DNA of 64,000 nt from the NCBI RefSeq assembly GCF_000252125.1, contig NZ_AHKF01000010.1:248001-312000 (forward strand), in the 5' to 3' direction. Numbering within the stretch: position 1 is the stretch's first letter; the number at the start of each line of letters is the position of its first letter. The notes under the pieces were generated by a model that saw only the letters and a program-made list of their open reading frames with translations, made no database searches and had not been told where the DNA came from. The stretch is from Flavobacterium frigoris PS1 (GTDB lineage Bacteria; Bacteroidota; Bacteroidia; Flavobacteriales; Flavobacteriaceae). Positions 8,539 through 16,660 of this stretch are shown one piece after another. The translations under genes were made by a program, and so were the position numbers.

Positions 8539-9399
8539 ATGAAACTATATCCTATTGAAACTGGTAATTTTAAACTTGATGGTGGCGCAATGTTTGGCGT
8601 GGTGCCAAAAACAATTTGGAACAGAACCAATCCGGCAGATGATAATAATTTAATTGATATTGCGGCAAGATGCTTGCTAATAGAAGATGGCGACCGATTG
8701 ATTTTGGTAGATACTGGAATGGGGAACAAGCAATCGGAAAAGTTTTTTGGTTATTATTCACTTTGGGGAACCCATTCTATGGATAAGTCTTTGGCTAAAT
8801 ACGGTTTTCATCGTGATGATGTTACTGATGTTTTTATGACGCATTTGCATTTCGACCATTGCGGTGGAAGTGTACAATGGAATGCAGACAAAACGGGATA
8901 TGAACCTGCTTTTAAAAATGCTAAATTTTGGAGTAATGAAAATCATTGGGAATGGGCTACAAAACCTAACCCAAGAGAGAAAGCGTCGTTCCTGTCAGAA
9001 AATATTTTGCCTATGCAGGAAAGCGGGCAATTGAACTTTGTAAAAAGACCAGAAGGGGATTTCTTGGAAACTTCAGAACTTGGTTTTGGCATCTTTTTTG
9101 CAGATGGGCATACCGAAAAGCAGATGATTCCACATATTAAGTATAAAGATAAGACAATCGTTTTTTGTGCGGATTTATTGGCTACTGCCGGACATATACC
9201 AATTCCTTATGTAATGGGATATGATACACGACCATTATTGACCATGCCTGAAAAAACAAAATTCCTTACTTCAGCAGCGGATAATGATTACTATTTATTC
9301 TTGGAACATGATGCCCACAATGAGATTGTTACAGTGCAGCACACCGAGAAAGGTGTTCGATTGAAAGATGTTTTTACTGCTGAAGAAATCTTAACGTAG
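8539..9399 (+). CDS. MBL-fold metallo-hydrolase (lactonase-like)
   Basis: The 286-residue protein has the metal-binding motif THLHFDHCGG at 101-110 (His102, His104, Asp106, His107), a later His in FADGHTEKQ and Asp in VFCADLLATAGH, then EHDAHNE near the end. This set fits the quorum-lactonase/AHL-hydrolase-like branch of the metallo-beta-lactamase superfamily, but the substrate is unknown. It has no signal peptide, so it is probably cytosolic. It is a single gene, 258 bp downstream of the divergent suf operon start. Confidence 0.88.
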   Translation: MKLYPIETGNFKLDGGAMFGVVPKTIWNRTNPADDNNLIDIAARCLLIEDGDRLILVDTGMGNKQSEKFFGYYSLWGTHSMDKSLAKYGFHRDDVTDVFMTHLHFDHCGGSVQWNADKTGYEPAFKNAKFWSNENHWEWATKPNPREKASFLSENILPMQESGQLNFVKRPEGDFLETSELGFGIFFADGHTEKQMIPHIKYKDKTIVFCADLLATAGHIPIPYVMGYDTRPLLTMPEKTKFLTSAADNDYYLFLEHDAHNEIVTVQHTEKGVRLKDVFTAEEILT

Positions 9400-9471
9400 T
9401 GTTAAGGCTGCTTTTTTTTGTAACAAAATAAATTATTTTCGACAAATATTTAAAACATAAATTAAATTTCC

Positions 9472-11094
9472 ATGAATATCATTAAACCCATTTGCCTTTC
9501 TACTTTTGCTGTTTTGGTTTTAGCAGGATGTGGTGCTCAAAAGCAAGTTTCAACTACTGCTTCACTAGCTCAAATTAGCGCTCCTTTAAACATAAAAAAA
9601 GTTGCCCCTTTAAAAGAAAATGAATTAAAACGTTGGAGTCATTTAGACATCGTAAATGACACAATTCCCGGAATGAGTGTTGACAGGGCTTACGCTGAAT
9701 TATTAAAAAATAAGATTGGAGTAAGAGTTATTGTCGGAATTGTAGATTCTGGTGTTGATATTGAACATGAGGATTTAAAGGATGTTGTTTGGACTAATGC
9801 TAAAGAAATTCCTGGAAACGGAATTGATGATGATAAAAATGGTTATGTAGATGATATTCACGGTTGGAATTTTCTTGGAGACATCACTAAAGAGAATTTG
9901 GAGTATGAAAGAATCATCAAAAATAAAGACCTAGTTGATGAAGTTACGTATCAAGCTGCAAAAGCAGTAAATGATAAAAAAATTGCTGATGCTACAACTG
10001 GAAAGGCTCGCACAGAGCAAATGATTGCGGATTTAAACGAAAGTGATGCCGCTTTAGCAAAATATTTTGGGAAACCGGTTTACACAATTGACGAAGTAAA
10101 AGCCATCGTTTCAGAGGAACCAGCAATGCAAAAAAGTAAAGCTTCAATGCAAAGAATGCTTTCTTTTAACTTGCCAATTGCAGATTTGAAACTGGCTATT
10201 CAAAAGCAATTAGATGGTATGGATGCGATTTTAAAAGGAGACAATCTAACAACTGATTATAGAAAGGTTGTGGGAGATAATCCAAATGATATCACTGATA
10301 CAAAGTACGGGAATAACAATGTGATGGGGCCAGACAAGAATGAAATTCTTCATGGAACTCACGTTGCCGGTATCGTTGCTCAAGTGAGAAATAACAATAT
10401 AGGAGGTGACGGAGTTGCTAACAATGTTCAAATATTGACAGTTCGTGCAGTGCCAGACGGTGATGAGTACGATAAAGATATTGCGCTAGGAATTCGTTAT
10501 GCAGTTGACAATGGTGCAAAAGTGATCAACGGAAGTTTTGGAAAAAGCTTTTCTCCTCACAAACAATGGGTTTATGACGCTATTAAATATGCTGAAAAGA
10601 AAGATGTATTAATTGTTCATGCTGCAGGAAATAGCGCTGAAGATATTGATAGTTATGATAATTTCCCGAATGATTCTGATGACAAAAAAACTGAATTCGC
10701 AGACAATATGATTACTATTGGAGCTTTGAATTTTGAATATGGCGATAAAGTAGTGGCTCGTTTCTCAAATATTGGGAAAGTGAATGTTGATGTTTTTGCT
10801 CCTGGAGTAAAGATTTATGCTACAACACCAAATGATACTTACAAGTATTTACAAGGAACTTCAATGGCTTCACCAAATGTTGCAGGTGTTGCTGCTTTAA
10901 TCCGTTCTTATTATCCAAAATTATCTGCATCTCAGGTAAAGCACATCTTGATGGATTCAGGAGTAGCGATTTCTACTGATGTAGTTGTTGGAGGAAATCC
11001 AAAAGACATTCGTTCTTTTACTACGCTATCTCAATCAGGAAAAATAGTGAATGCTTACAATGCTTTACTGATGGCTGAAAAAATTTCAAAATAA
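9472..11094 (+). CDS. S8 (subtilisin-like) serine peptidase lipoprotein, copy 1
   Basis: The 540-residue protein has a lipoprotein signal (LVLAGC, Cys20) and a subtilase domain: Asp92 in VDSGVDIEHED, His294 in HGTHVAG, the oxyanion Asn387 in HAAGN and Ser464 in GTSMASP. About 200 residues separate the catalytic Asp and His, far more than the roughly 30 of subtilisin, because of an insertion rich in Lys, Asp and Ala. It is probably anchored to the outer membrane or periplasmic face. The next gene is a close paralogue in the same order, so the pair arose by tandem duplication. Confidence 0.93.
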   Translation: MNIIKPICLSTFAVLVLAGCGAQKQVSTTASLAQISAPLNIKKVAPLKENELKRWSHLDIVNDTIPGMSVDRAYAELLKNKIGVRVIVGIVDSGVDIEHEDLKDVVWTNAKEIPGNGIDDDKNGYVDDIHGWNFLGDITKENLEYERIIKNKDLVDEVTYQAAKAVNDKKIADATTGKARTEQMIADLNESDAALAKYFGKPVYTIDEVKAIVSEEPAMQKSKASMQRMLSFNLPIADLKLAIQKQLDGMDAILKGDNLTTDYRKVVGDNPNDITDTKYGNNNVMGPDKNEILHGTHVAGIVAQVRNNNIGGDGVANNVQILTVRAVPDGDEYDKDIALGIRYAVDNGAKVINGSFGKSFSPHKQWVYDAIKYAEKKDVLIVHAAGNSAEDIDSYDNFPNDSDDKKTEFADNMITIGALNFEYGDKVVARFSNIGKVNVDVFAPGVKIYATTPNDTYKYLQGTSMASPNVAGVAALIRSYYPKLSASQVKHILMDSGVAISTDVVVGGNPKDIRSFTTLSQSGKIVNAYNALLMAEKISK

Positions 11095-11114
11095 TATTTA
11101 TCAAATATTTAAAA

Positions 11115-11147
11115 ATGGAAGGGCAATATGTCCTTCCATTTTTTATT
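11115..11147 (+). terminator. terminator after subtilase copy 1
   Basis: ATGGAAGG and CCTTCCAT form an 8-bp stem around GCAATATGT, followed by a T-rich run. It lies about 20 bp after the stop codon. Confidence 0.8.
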
Positions 11148-11273
11148 TTAAGCAATTTGAAAACCTTCATTTATTTTTTTACTTTCGTCAAACCTTAACA
11201 GAGAGTTAATTTATTAATAGTCTGTTGTAAAAAGACATAATTTAGGCCCGCATTTAATTTTAAAAACATATAA

Positions 11274-12887
11274 ATGAACACGATTAAACCTATCTATTAT
11301 TCTGCCTTCGCTTTATTTACATTAGTAGGGTGTAGCGCTCAAAAACAAGTAACTAAGACTAGTGCGCCTATAACGGTAAGTTCGCCTTTGATTATTAAAA
11401 AAGTAGCGCCCATTACTGATGCCGATTTAAAACGTTGGAGTCATTTAGATTTAGTTAACGATACAATCCCTGGAATGAGTGTTGATAAAGCCTATTCGGA
11501 ATTGTTGAAAAACAGAAAAGGAGTAAAAGTTATCGTAGGAGTTGTAGATTCAGGAGTTGATATTGAGCACGAAGATTTAAAATCTGTGATTTGGACGAAT
11601 GCAAAAGAAATTGCAGGTAACGGAATTGATGATGATAAGAATGGGTTTATTGATGATATTCACGGTTGGAATTTTCTTGGTAATTCAGGATTCGAAAACT
11701 TGGAGATGACCCGTATTCTGAAAAAATCAGATGATGGATCAGTGACCTATAAAAATGCTAAAGCAGACTATGAAAAAAAGTACAATGAGGCATTGGAAGG
11801 AAAACAACAAGTAGATTTTCTTTTAAATACTAATAAAACGATTCAAACGTATTTAAAGAAAGACGATTATACGCTCGAGGAATTGAATGCAATCGTGACT
11901 ACTAATGAAGATTTGAGTAAAAGTAAAATGATTATGACTAGCGTTATTGGGCAGTCAGGTCCTACATTCAACGCTGATATCGAAGAATATAGAAAATATG
12001 TTTATGACGAATTAAATTATAATTTAAATAAGGATTTTAATGGTAGGGAATCAGTTGGGGATAATCCGGATGATATAGATGACAACAAATACGGTAACAA
12101 TATAGTTTACGGGCCCGATAAGGAAGAGGCACTGCACGGAACTCATGTTGCGGGAATTATTGCCCAAGTTAGAGGTAACAGTATTGGTGGTGATGGAATT
12201 GCAAATAATGTTGAAATTATGGCAATAAGAGCCGTTCCTAATGGTGACGAATACGACAAAGATATTGCTTTGGCGATTCGTTATGCTGTTGATAATGGCG
12301 CGAAAGTAATTAATGGAAGTTTTGGAAAAAGCTATTCTCCACATAAACAATGGGTTTTTGATGCCATTAAATATGCTGAAGCAAAAGATGTCTTGTTTGT
12401 ACATGCAGCTGGAAACGACGGAAACAATATTGATTTAGAAAAAAACATTAATTTCCCAAATGATTCTGAAGACAACAAAAAAGAGTTTACTAGTAATGTT
12501 CTTACTGTTGGGGCGATAAATAATGTTTACGGACCAACTGTTGTGGCGCCATTTTCTAATTATGGTACTATTAATGTAGATGTATATGCGCCAGGAATGG
12601 AGATTTATGCTTCAGTTCCAAACAACAAATATAAATACGAACAGGGAACGTCTATGGCTTCGCCAAATGCAGCCGGAGTTGCAGCGTTAGTGCGCTCGTA
12701 TTACCCTAAATTATCTGCTAAGCAGGTTAAACAAATTCTAATGGATTCTGGAACACCACTTCCAGCTTCAGTAGAATTAGGCGAAAAAAATGATAAAAAA
12801 TCAGCAGCTGATACGTCAAAATCAGGAAAAATGATTAATGCGTATAATGCACTTATCCTTGCGGATGCATTGTCTAAAAACAGTTAA
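11274..12887 (+). CDS. S8 (subtilisin-like) serine peptidase lipoprotein, copy 2
   Basis: This 537-residue paralogue of the upstream subtilase has the same lipoprotein start (TLVGC, Cys20), catalytic Asp92 in VDSGVDIEHED, HGTHVAG, HAAGN and GTSMASP. The N-terminal block and the peptidase core are near identical in pattern to copy 1, while the long segment between Asp and His (roughly residues 135-260) is clearly diverged. All catalytic residues are kept, so both copies look functional. A 179-bp spacer with its own terminator separates them, so each may have its own promoter. Confidence 0.93.
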   Translation: MNTIKPIYYSAFALFTLVGCSAQKQVTKTSAPITVSSPLIIKKVAPITDADLKRWSHLDLVNDTIPGMSVDKAYSELLKNRKGVKVIVGVVDSGVDIEHEDLKSVIWTNAKEIAGNGIDDDKNGFIDDIHGWNFLGNSGFENLEMTRILKKSDDGSVTYKNAKADYEKKYNEALEGKQQVDFLLNTNKTIQTYLKKDDYTLEELNAIVTTNEDLSKSKMIMTSVIGQSGPTFNADIEEYRKYVYDELNYNLNKDFNGRESVGDNPDDIDDNKYGNNIVYGPDKEEALHGTHVAGIIAQVRGNSIGGDGIANNVEIMAIRAVPNGDEYDKDIALAIRYAVDNGAKVINGSFGKSYSPHKQWVFDAIKYAEAKDVLFVHAAGNDGNNIDLEKNINFPNDSEDNKKEFTSNVLTVGAINNVYGPTVVAPFSNYGTINVDVYAPGMEIYASVPNNKYKYEQGTSMASPNAAGVAALVRSYYPKLSAKQVKQILMDSGTPLPASVELGEKNDKKSAADTSKSGKMINAYNALILADALSKNS

Positions 12888-12905
12888 AAATAAATTTACT
12901 AATCC

Positions 12906-12930
12906 AAGGATATTTGTCCTTCCATTTTTC
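12906..12930 (+). terminator. degenerate terminator after subtilase copy 2
   Basis: AAGGA and TCCTT form a short stem around TATTTG, followed by CCATTTTT. The string TGTCCTTCCATTTTT also occurs in the terminator after copy 1 (11130-11143), which suggests that the terminator was duplicated with the gene and then decayed. Confidence 0.5.
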
Positions 12931-12941
12931 AATTAAATACC

Positions 12942-14816
12942 ATGAAAAAACTTATTTTACTTTCAATTATCACGCTCAGTTTTGGGTCTGTTTATGCACA
13001 AAGTGCCACCTACTGGCAACAACATGTTGATTACAAAATGGATGTTACCATGGACGTAAAAAACTATCAATATAAAGGAAAGCAGGAATTGGTTTATACC
13101 AATAATTCTTCTGACACATTAAGAAAAGTATATTATCATTTGTTCAATAACGCGTTCCAGCCAGGAAGTGAGATGGATGCAAGACTCCATAGCATCAAAG
13201 ATCCTGACGGAAGAATGGTGAACAAAATAAAAGTCGACGGAAAAGAGGTCAAAGTAAGCCGAATCGAGAGCTTGAAACCTAACGAAATTGGCTACTTAAA
13301 AATTACTAATTTCAAGCAAGATGGAATTGACGCTGTTGCAAAGACTGTAGGGACAATACTTATTGTTGATTTAGTAAAACCAATTTTACCTAACTCTAAA
13401 ACTACTTTTACCCTAGATTTTGACGGTCAAGTGCCAGTTCAAATTCGCCGTTCTGGTAGAAACAATTCTGAAGGAGTTGAATTGTCTATGGCACAATGGT
13501 ACCCAAAAATGGCCGAATTTGATTTCGAAGGTTGGCATGCTGATCCTTATATCGCTAGAGAATTTCACGGTGTTTGGGGAAATTTTGACGTAAATATTAC
13601 CATTGATAAAGACTATACATTAGGAGGTTCAGGGTATTTGCAAAATCAAAACGAAATAGGACATGGCTACCAAGACGAAGGTGTTAACGTCAACTACCCA
13701 AAGAAACTGAAAACATTGACTTGGCATTTTGTTGCGCCAATGGTGCACGATTTCACTTGGGCTGCTGATAAAAATTACATTCATGATGTGGTAAAAGGAC
13801 CTAATGATGTTGCGATTCACTTTTTATACAAAAACTATCCAAAGACAGTAGAGAACTGGAAAAAACTACAACCAATGATGGTGAATGTGATGGATTTTTA
13901 CAATAAAAACATTGGAGACTATCCTTACAAACAATACTCTTTCATACAAGGTGGTGATGGAGGAATGGAGTATGCGATGTGTACTTTAATGTTAGGAAAT
14001 GGAACTCTTGAAGGAATTTACGGTACGGCAACACATGAGTTAGGACACTCATGGTTCCAACATATTTTAGCGTCAAATGAGTCTAAGCACCCTTGGATGG
14101 ATGAAGGATTTACGACTTATGCTGAAGATTTAGCAATAAACGAACTATCTGGGGAAAAAGTAGAAAACCCTTTCAAAGGGAATTATAATGCTTACTATAA
14201 GTTAGTAGAATCTGGGAAAGAACAAGCACAAACGACACATGGTGATCGTTATGATGAAAACAGACCGTACAGTATTTCATCTTATGTAAAAGGAAGCATC
14301 TTCTTATCTCAATTAGGTTATGTAATAGGACAAGACAATCTTGCTAAAACAGTAAAAAGATATTTTCATGATTTCAAGTTTAAGCATCCTACGCCAAATG
14401 ATATTAAAAGATCTGCAGAGCGTGTTTCAGGAGCTAACTTAGACTGGTATTTAGTTGATTGGGCAGAAACTGCTAATACAATTGATTATGGAATCAAAGA
14501 AGTGAAAGAAAACGGAGAGTCAACTACAGTTAGCCTAGAGAGAATTGGAAGAATGCCAATGCCTATTGACTTAACAGTAGAATATGCTGATGGGACGACA
14601 GAGAGTTTCTATGTTCCTTTGCGCATGATGAGTTTTCAAAAAGAAAACCCGAATCCATCTGTAAAAAGAACGGTTTTAAGCGACTGGACCTGGGCAGCAT
14701 CAAACTATGATTTTATTATTGCTAAAGCAAAAAGCAGTATTAAGAAAATCACTATTGACTCAAGCGGATTAATGGCTGATGTGAAACAAGCGAATAACGT
14801 TTATGAAGTGAAGTAA
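12942..14816 (+). CDS. M1-family zinc metallopeptidase, secreted
   Basis: The 624-residue protein has a signal peptide (MKKLILLSIITLSFGSVYAQ) and an M1 gluzincin core: HELGH at 365-369 with Glu388 as third zinc ligand (WMDEGFTTYAED). The substrate-binding GAMEN motif of aminopeptidases appears as GGMEYAM at about 341, with Tyr where Asn is usual. It probably cuts peptides outside the cytoplasmic membrane, possibly downstream of the two subtilases that precede it. A strong terminator follows it. Confidence 0.92.
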   Translation: MKKLILLSIITLSFGSVYAQSATYWQQHVDYKMDVTMDVKNYQYKGKQELVYTNNSSDTLRKVYYHLFNNAFQPGSEMDARLHSIKDPDGRMVNKIKVDGKEVKVSRIESLKPNEIGYLKITNFKQDGIDAVAKTVGTILIVDLVKPILPNSKTTFTLDFDGQVPVQIRRSGRNNSEGVELSMAQWYPKMAEFDFEGWHADPYIAREFHGVWGNFDVNITIDKDYTLGGSGYLQNQNEIGHGYQDEGVNVNYPKKLKTLTWHFVAPMVHDFTWAADKNYIHDVVKGPNDVAIHFLYKNYPKTVENWKKLQPMMVNVMDFYNKNIGDYPYKQYSFIQGGDGGMEYAMCTLMLGNGTLEGIYGTATHELGHSWFQHILASNESKHPWMDEGFTTYAEDLAINELSGEKVENPFKGNYNAYYKLVESGKEQAQTTHGDRYDENRPYSISSYVKGSIFLSQLGYVIGQDNLAKTVKRYFHDFKFKHPTPNDIKRSAERVSGANLDWYLVDWAETANTIDYGIKEVKENGESTTVSLERIGRMPMPIDLTVEYADGTTESFYVPLRMMSFQKENPNPSVKRTVLSDWTWAASNYDFIIAKAKSSIKKITIDSSGLMADVKQANNVYEVK

Positions 14817-14823
14817 TATTTTT

Positions 14824-14873
14824 ATAAAGCAAAAAAAAGTCTAGTTGTGAAACTAGACTTTTTTTTGCTTTAT
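14824..14873. terminator. bidirectional terminator between the M1 peptidase and threonine dehydrogenase
   Basis: ATAAAGCAAAAAAAAGTCTAGTT is followed by GTGA and its exact complement, giving a 23-bp stem with A- and T-runs on both sides. It sits between convergent genes and should work for both. Confidence 0.9.
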
Positions 14874-14875
14874 AT

Positions 14876-15823
14876 TTATTCTGATTTACTTAGATTTTCT
14901 AACATGTCTTTAGTCATGGTTTCTAAATCATATTTATGATTCCAGCCCCAATCTTCTCTCGCTTGGTGATCATCGATACTTGCTGGCCAACTGTCAGCAA
15001 TTTTTTGGCGGAAGTCTGGTTCGTATGTAATCGTGAATTCTGGAATGTGTTTCTTAATTTCTGCAGCAATTTCGGTGGGTGTAAAACTCATTGCAGCTAG
15101 GTTGTACGAAGAATGAATTTTGATTTCTTCTAGTGGTGCTTGCATAATATTTATGGTCGCCGCAATTGCGTCATCCATATACATCATTGGCATTTTAGTT
15201 TCTGATGAAAGGAAACATTCGTAAGTTTTATCAGAAAGTGCTTTATGAAAAATATCAACTGCATAATCTGTAGTTCCACCACCAGGAGGAGAAGAATAGC
15301 TGATTAAACCAGGATAACGAATGCTGCGCACATCAACGCCAAAAATATTATGGTAGTATTCGCACCATCTTTCACCAGATTGTTTACTGATTCCATAAAC
15401 CGTAGAAGGCTCCATAATGGTATATTGTGGAGTATTTTCTTTAGGTGTTGTAGGTCCAAATACAGCAATACTAGAAGGCCAGAATAATTTTTTTATTTTT
15501 CCAGCTTTCGCCAAATTCAAAACGTGAAATAGTGAATTCATGTTGAGATCCCAAGCAAAAGCAGGGTTTTTTTCGGCTGTTGCCGATAGTAATGCTGCCA
15601 TAAGATAGATTTCGTCAATCTTATGCACTTCTACAAGATGCTCAATCTGATTAAAATCTAGGGCGTTAATAACTTCAAATGGACCTGAGTTAACAACGTC
15701 ATTGTTCAGTTTGCGAATGTCAGAAGCGATAACATTATCAGTTCCGTATATTTTTCTCAATGAATGGGTTAGCTCGGTTCCAATTTGACCACAAGCGCCA
15801 ATAATCAATATTTTTGTACTCAT
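14876..15823 (-). CDS. tdh: NAD-dependent epimerase-fold L-threonine 3-dehydrogenase
   Basis: The 315-residue protein is an extended short-chain dehydrogenase: GACGQIGTELT (NAD-binding GxxGxxG at 9-15), the YxxxK catalytic pair in YGISKQSGE, and the RYPGLISYSSPPGGGTTDYA block typical of the SDR-type threonine dehydrogenases known from Flavobacterium. The reaction is L-threonine to 2-amino-3-ketobutyrate. I use the ATG at 15823 (MSTKILIIG); 27 further residues to 15904 lack family resemblance and run across a putative promoter. The partner lyase (kbl) is not in the window. Confidence 0.85.
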   Translation of the reverse strand: MSTKILIIGACGQIGTELTHSLRKIYGTDNVIASDIRKLNNDVVNSGPFEVINALDFNQIEHLVEVHKIDEIYLMAALLSATAEKNPAFAWDLNMNSLFHVLNLAKAGKIKKLFWPSSIAVFGPTTPKENTPQYTIMEPSTVYGISKQSGERWCEYYHNIFGVDVRSIRYPGLISYSSPPGGGTTDYAVDIFHKALSDKTYECFLSSETKMPMMYMDDAIAATINIMQAPLEEIKIHSSYNLAAMSFTPTEIAAEIKKHIPEFTITYEPDFRQKIADSWPASIDDHQAREDWGWNHKYDLETMTKDMLENLSKSE

Positions 15824-15842
15824 TTTGATAGGTTTTGAATCG

Positions 15843-15850
15843 CAAAGGTA
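15843..15850 (-). promoter_or_regulatory. putative -7 element (TACCTTTG) of tdh
   Basis: On the minus strand TACCTTTG matches TAnnTTTG and ends 20 bp before the tdh ATG. The same octamer precedes the sufA-like gene. No clear -33 TTG is seen. It supports the shorter start at 15823. Confidence 0.4.
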
Positions 15851-15993
15851 ACGTTTTCGTAAATAATTTTGCGCTAGTGAATCAAGATTACAAATACCAT
15901 ACAAAAAGGCGTAAAACTGTAATTTTATTTCTGTTTTTTTGGCATATTTAATGCTGAAAATGCAGAGTTTAGCCTGTACTTGTAATTCGTGTT

Positions 15994-16022
15994 TTGGAAA
16001 CTATAATTATAAATTTACTTTG
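15994..16022 (+). promoter_or_regulatory. putative promoter of the lipoprotein-mfd pair
   Basis: TTG at 15994-15996 and TTACTTTG at 16015-16022 are 18 bp apart, near the flavobacterial TTG-N17-23-TAnnTTTG pattern with one mismatch. TAACTTTG at 16023-16030 is a better -7 octamer but is 26 bp from the TTG. Either would place the start of transcription just before the ATG at 16049. Confidence 0.4.
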
Positions 16023-16048
16023 TAACTTTGTGCTTCAATGCAATTACA

Positions 16049-16660
16049 ATGAAATACAAATTATCCTATTTTCTTTTTCTGATTATTTTGCTTTCCTCGT
16101 GTAAAAATGATGATCAAAAACGGATTGCCGAAAATGAAAAAGATGCCCAAAAAAAGGAAGTCATTTTCACAAACATAGACAAAGGCTGGGTCTTTTATGA
16201 CACTCCTATTAACAACACTTCAGAGGCCAGCATGGCCACTTGGAATGAATTGCGATTTTTTTTGGCTGAACTAGCTATAAAGCCTAAAAAAACTATTGGT
16301 GCTTTTCAACAAAAATCAACAGCTATTTCTAAAAAAGCAATGGCGTTGAATGAGAATATACCATCTCAGTTTAACAATCCTCAGATTAAAAGCAGAATTG
16401 CGACTTTGATTACCAAGGTGCGATTGTTGGATTTATATATTCATATCGACAACATTCCAGATAAAAAGGTGGTTCGTATGATTACAGAGATTAATAATGA
16501 ATTGTCCTCCTTGCAGAGACAAATGGATAAGATTTCAGAAAAAAGTAAAATTCCTGTTGAAGCGGGCGAGTCTGAATTAATGAAGATGATGGATGCCTCA
16601 AGAGCAATCCCTAATACACCTACTACAGTTATTGATTCAAATACCCCTCAAATTGAGTAA
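16049..16660 (+). CDS. lipoprotein of unknown function upstream of mfd
   Basis: The 203-residue product begins MKYKLSYFLFLIILLSSCKND, a clear lipoprotein signal with Cys19 or so after LLSS. The mature part is rich in Lys and Glu, with probable helices (EINNELSSLQRQMDKISEKS), and I recognise no family. I start at the ATG at 16049; the longer frame to 16028 depends on TTG and overlaps a possible promoter. Its stop codon overlaps the proposed start of mfd, so the two are probably co-translated, though a functional link between a lipoprotein and a repair factor is not evident. Confidence 0.75.
   Translation: MKYKLSYFLFLIILLSSCKNDDQKRIAENEKDAQKKEVIFTNIDKGWVFYDTPINNTSEASMATWNELRFFLAELAIKPKKTIGAFQQKSTAISKKAMALNENIPSQFNNPQIKSRIATLITKVRLLDLYIHIDNIPDKKVVRMITEINNELSSLQRQMDKISEKSKIPVEAGESELMKMMDASRAIPNTPTTVIDSNTPQIE

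Noticed and set aside
9391..9419. Possible terminator after the MBL-fold gene
   Set aside because: TTAAC/GTTAA is only a five-bp A/T-rich stem and the T-run begins several bases after it, so I did not list it as a feature.
12051..12404. 117-codon frame on the minus strand inside subtilase copy 2
   Set aside because: It lies antisense to a clearly conserved peptidase domain and shows no family pattern; it is a by-product of codon composition.
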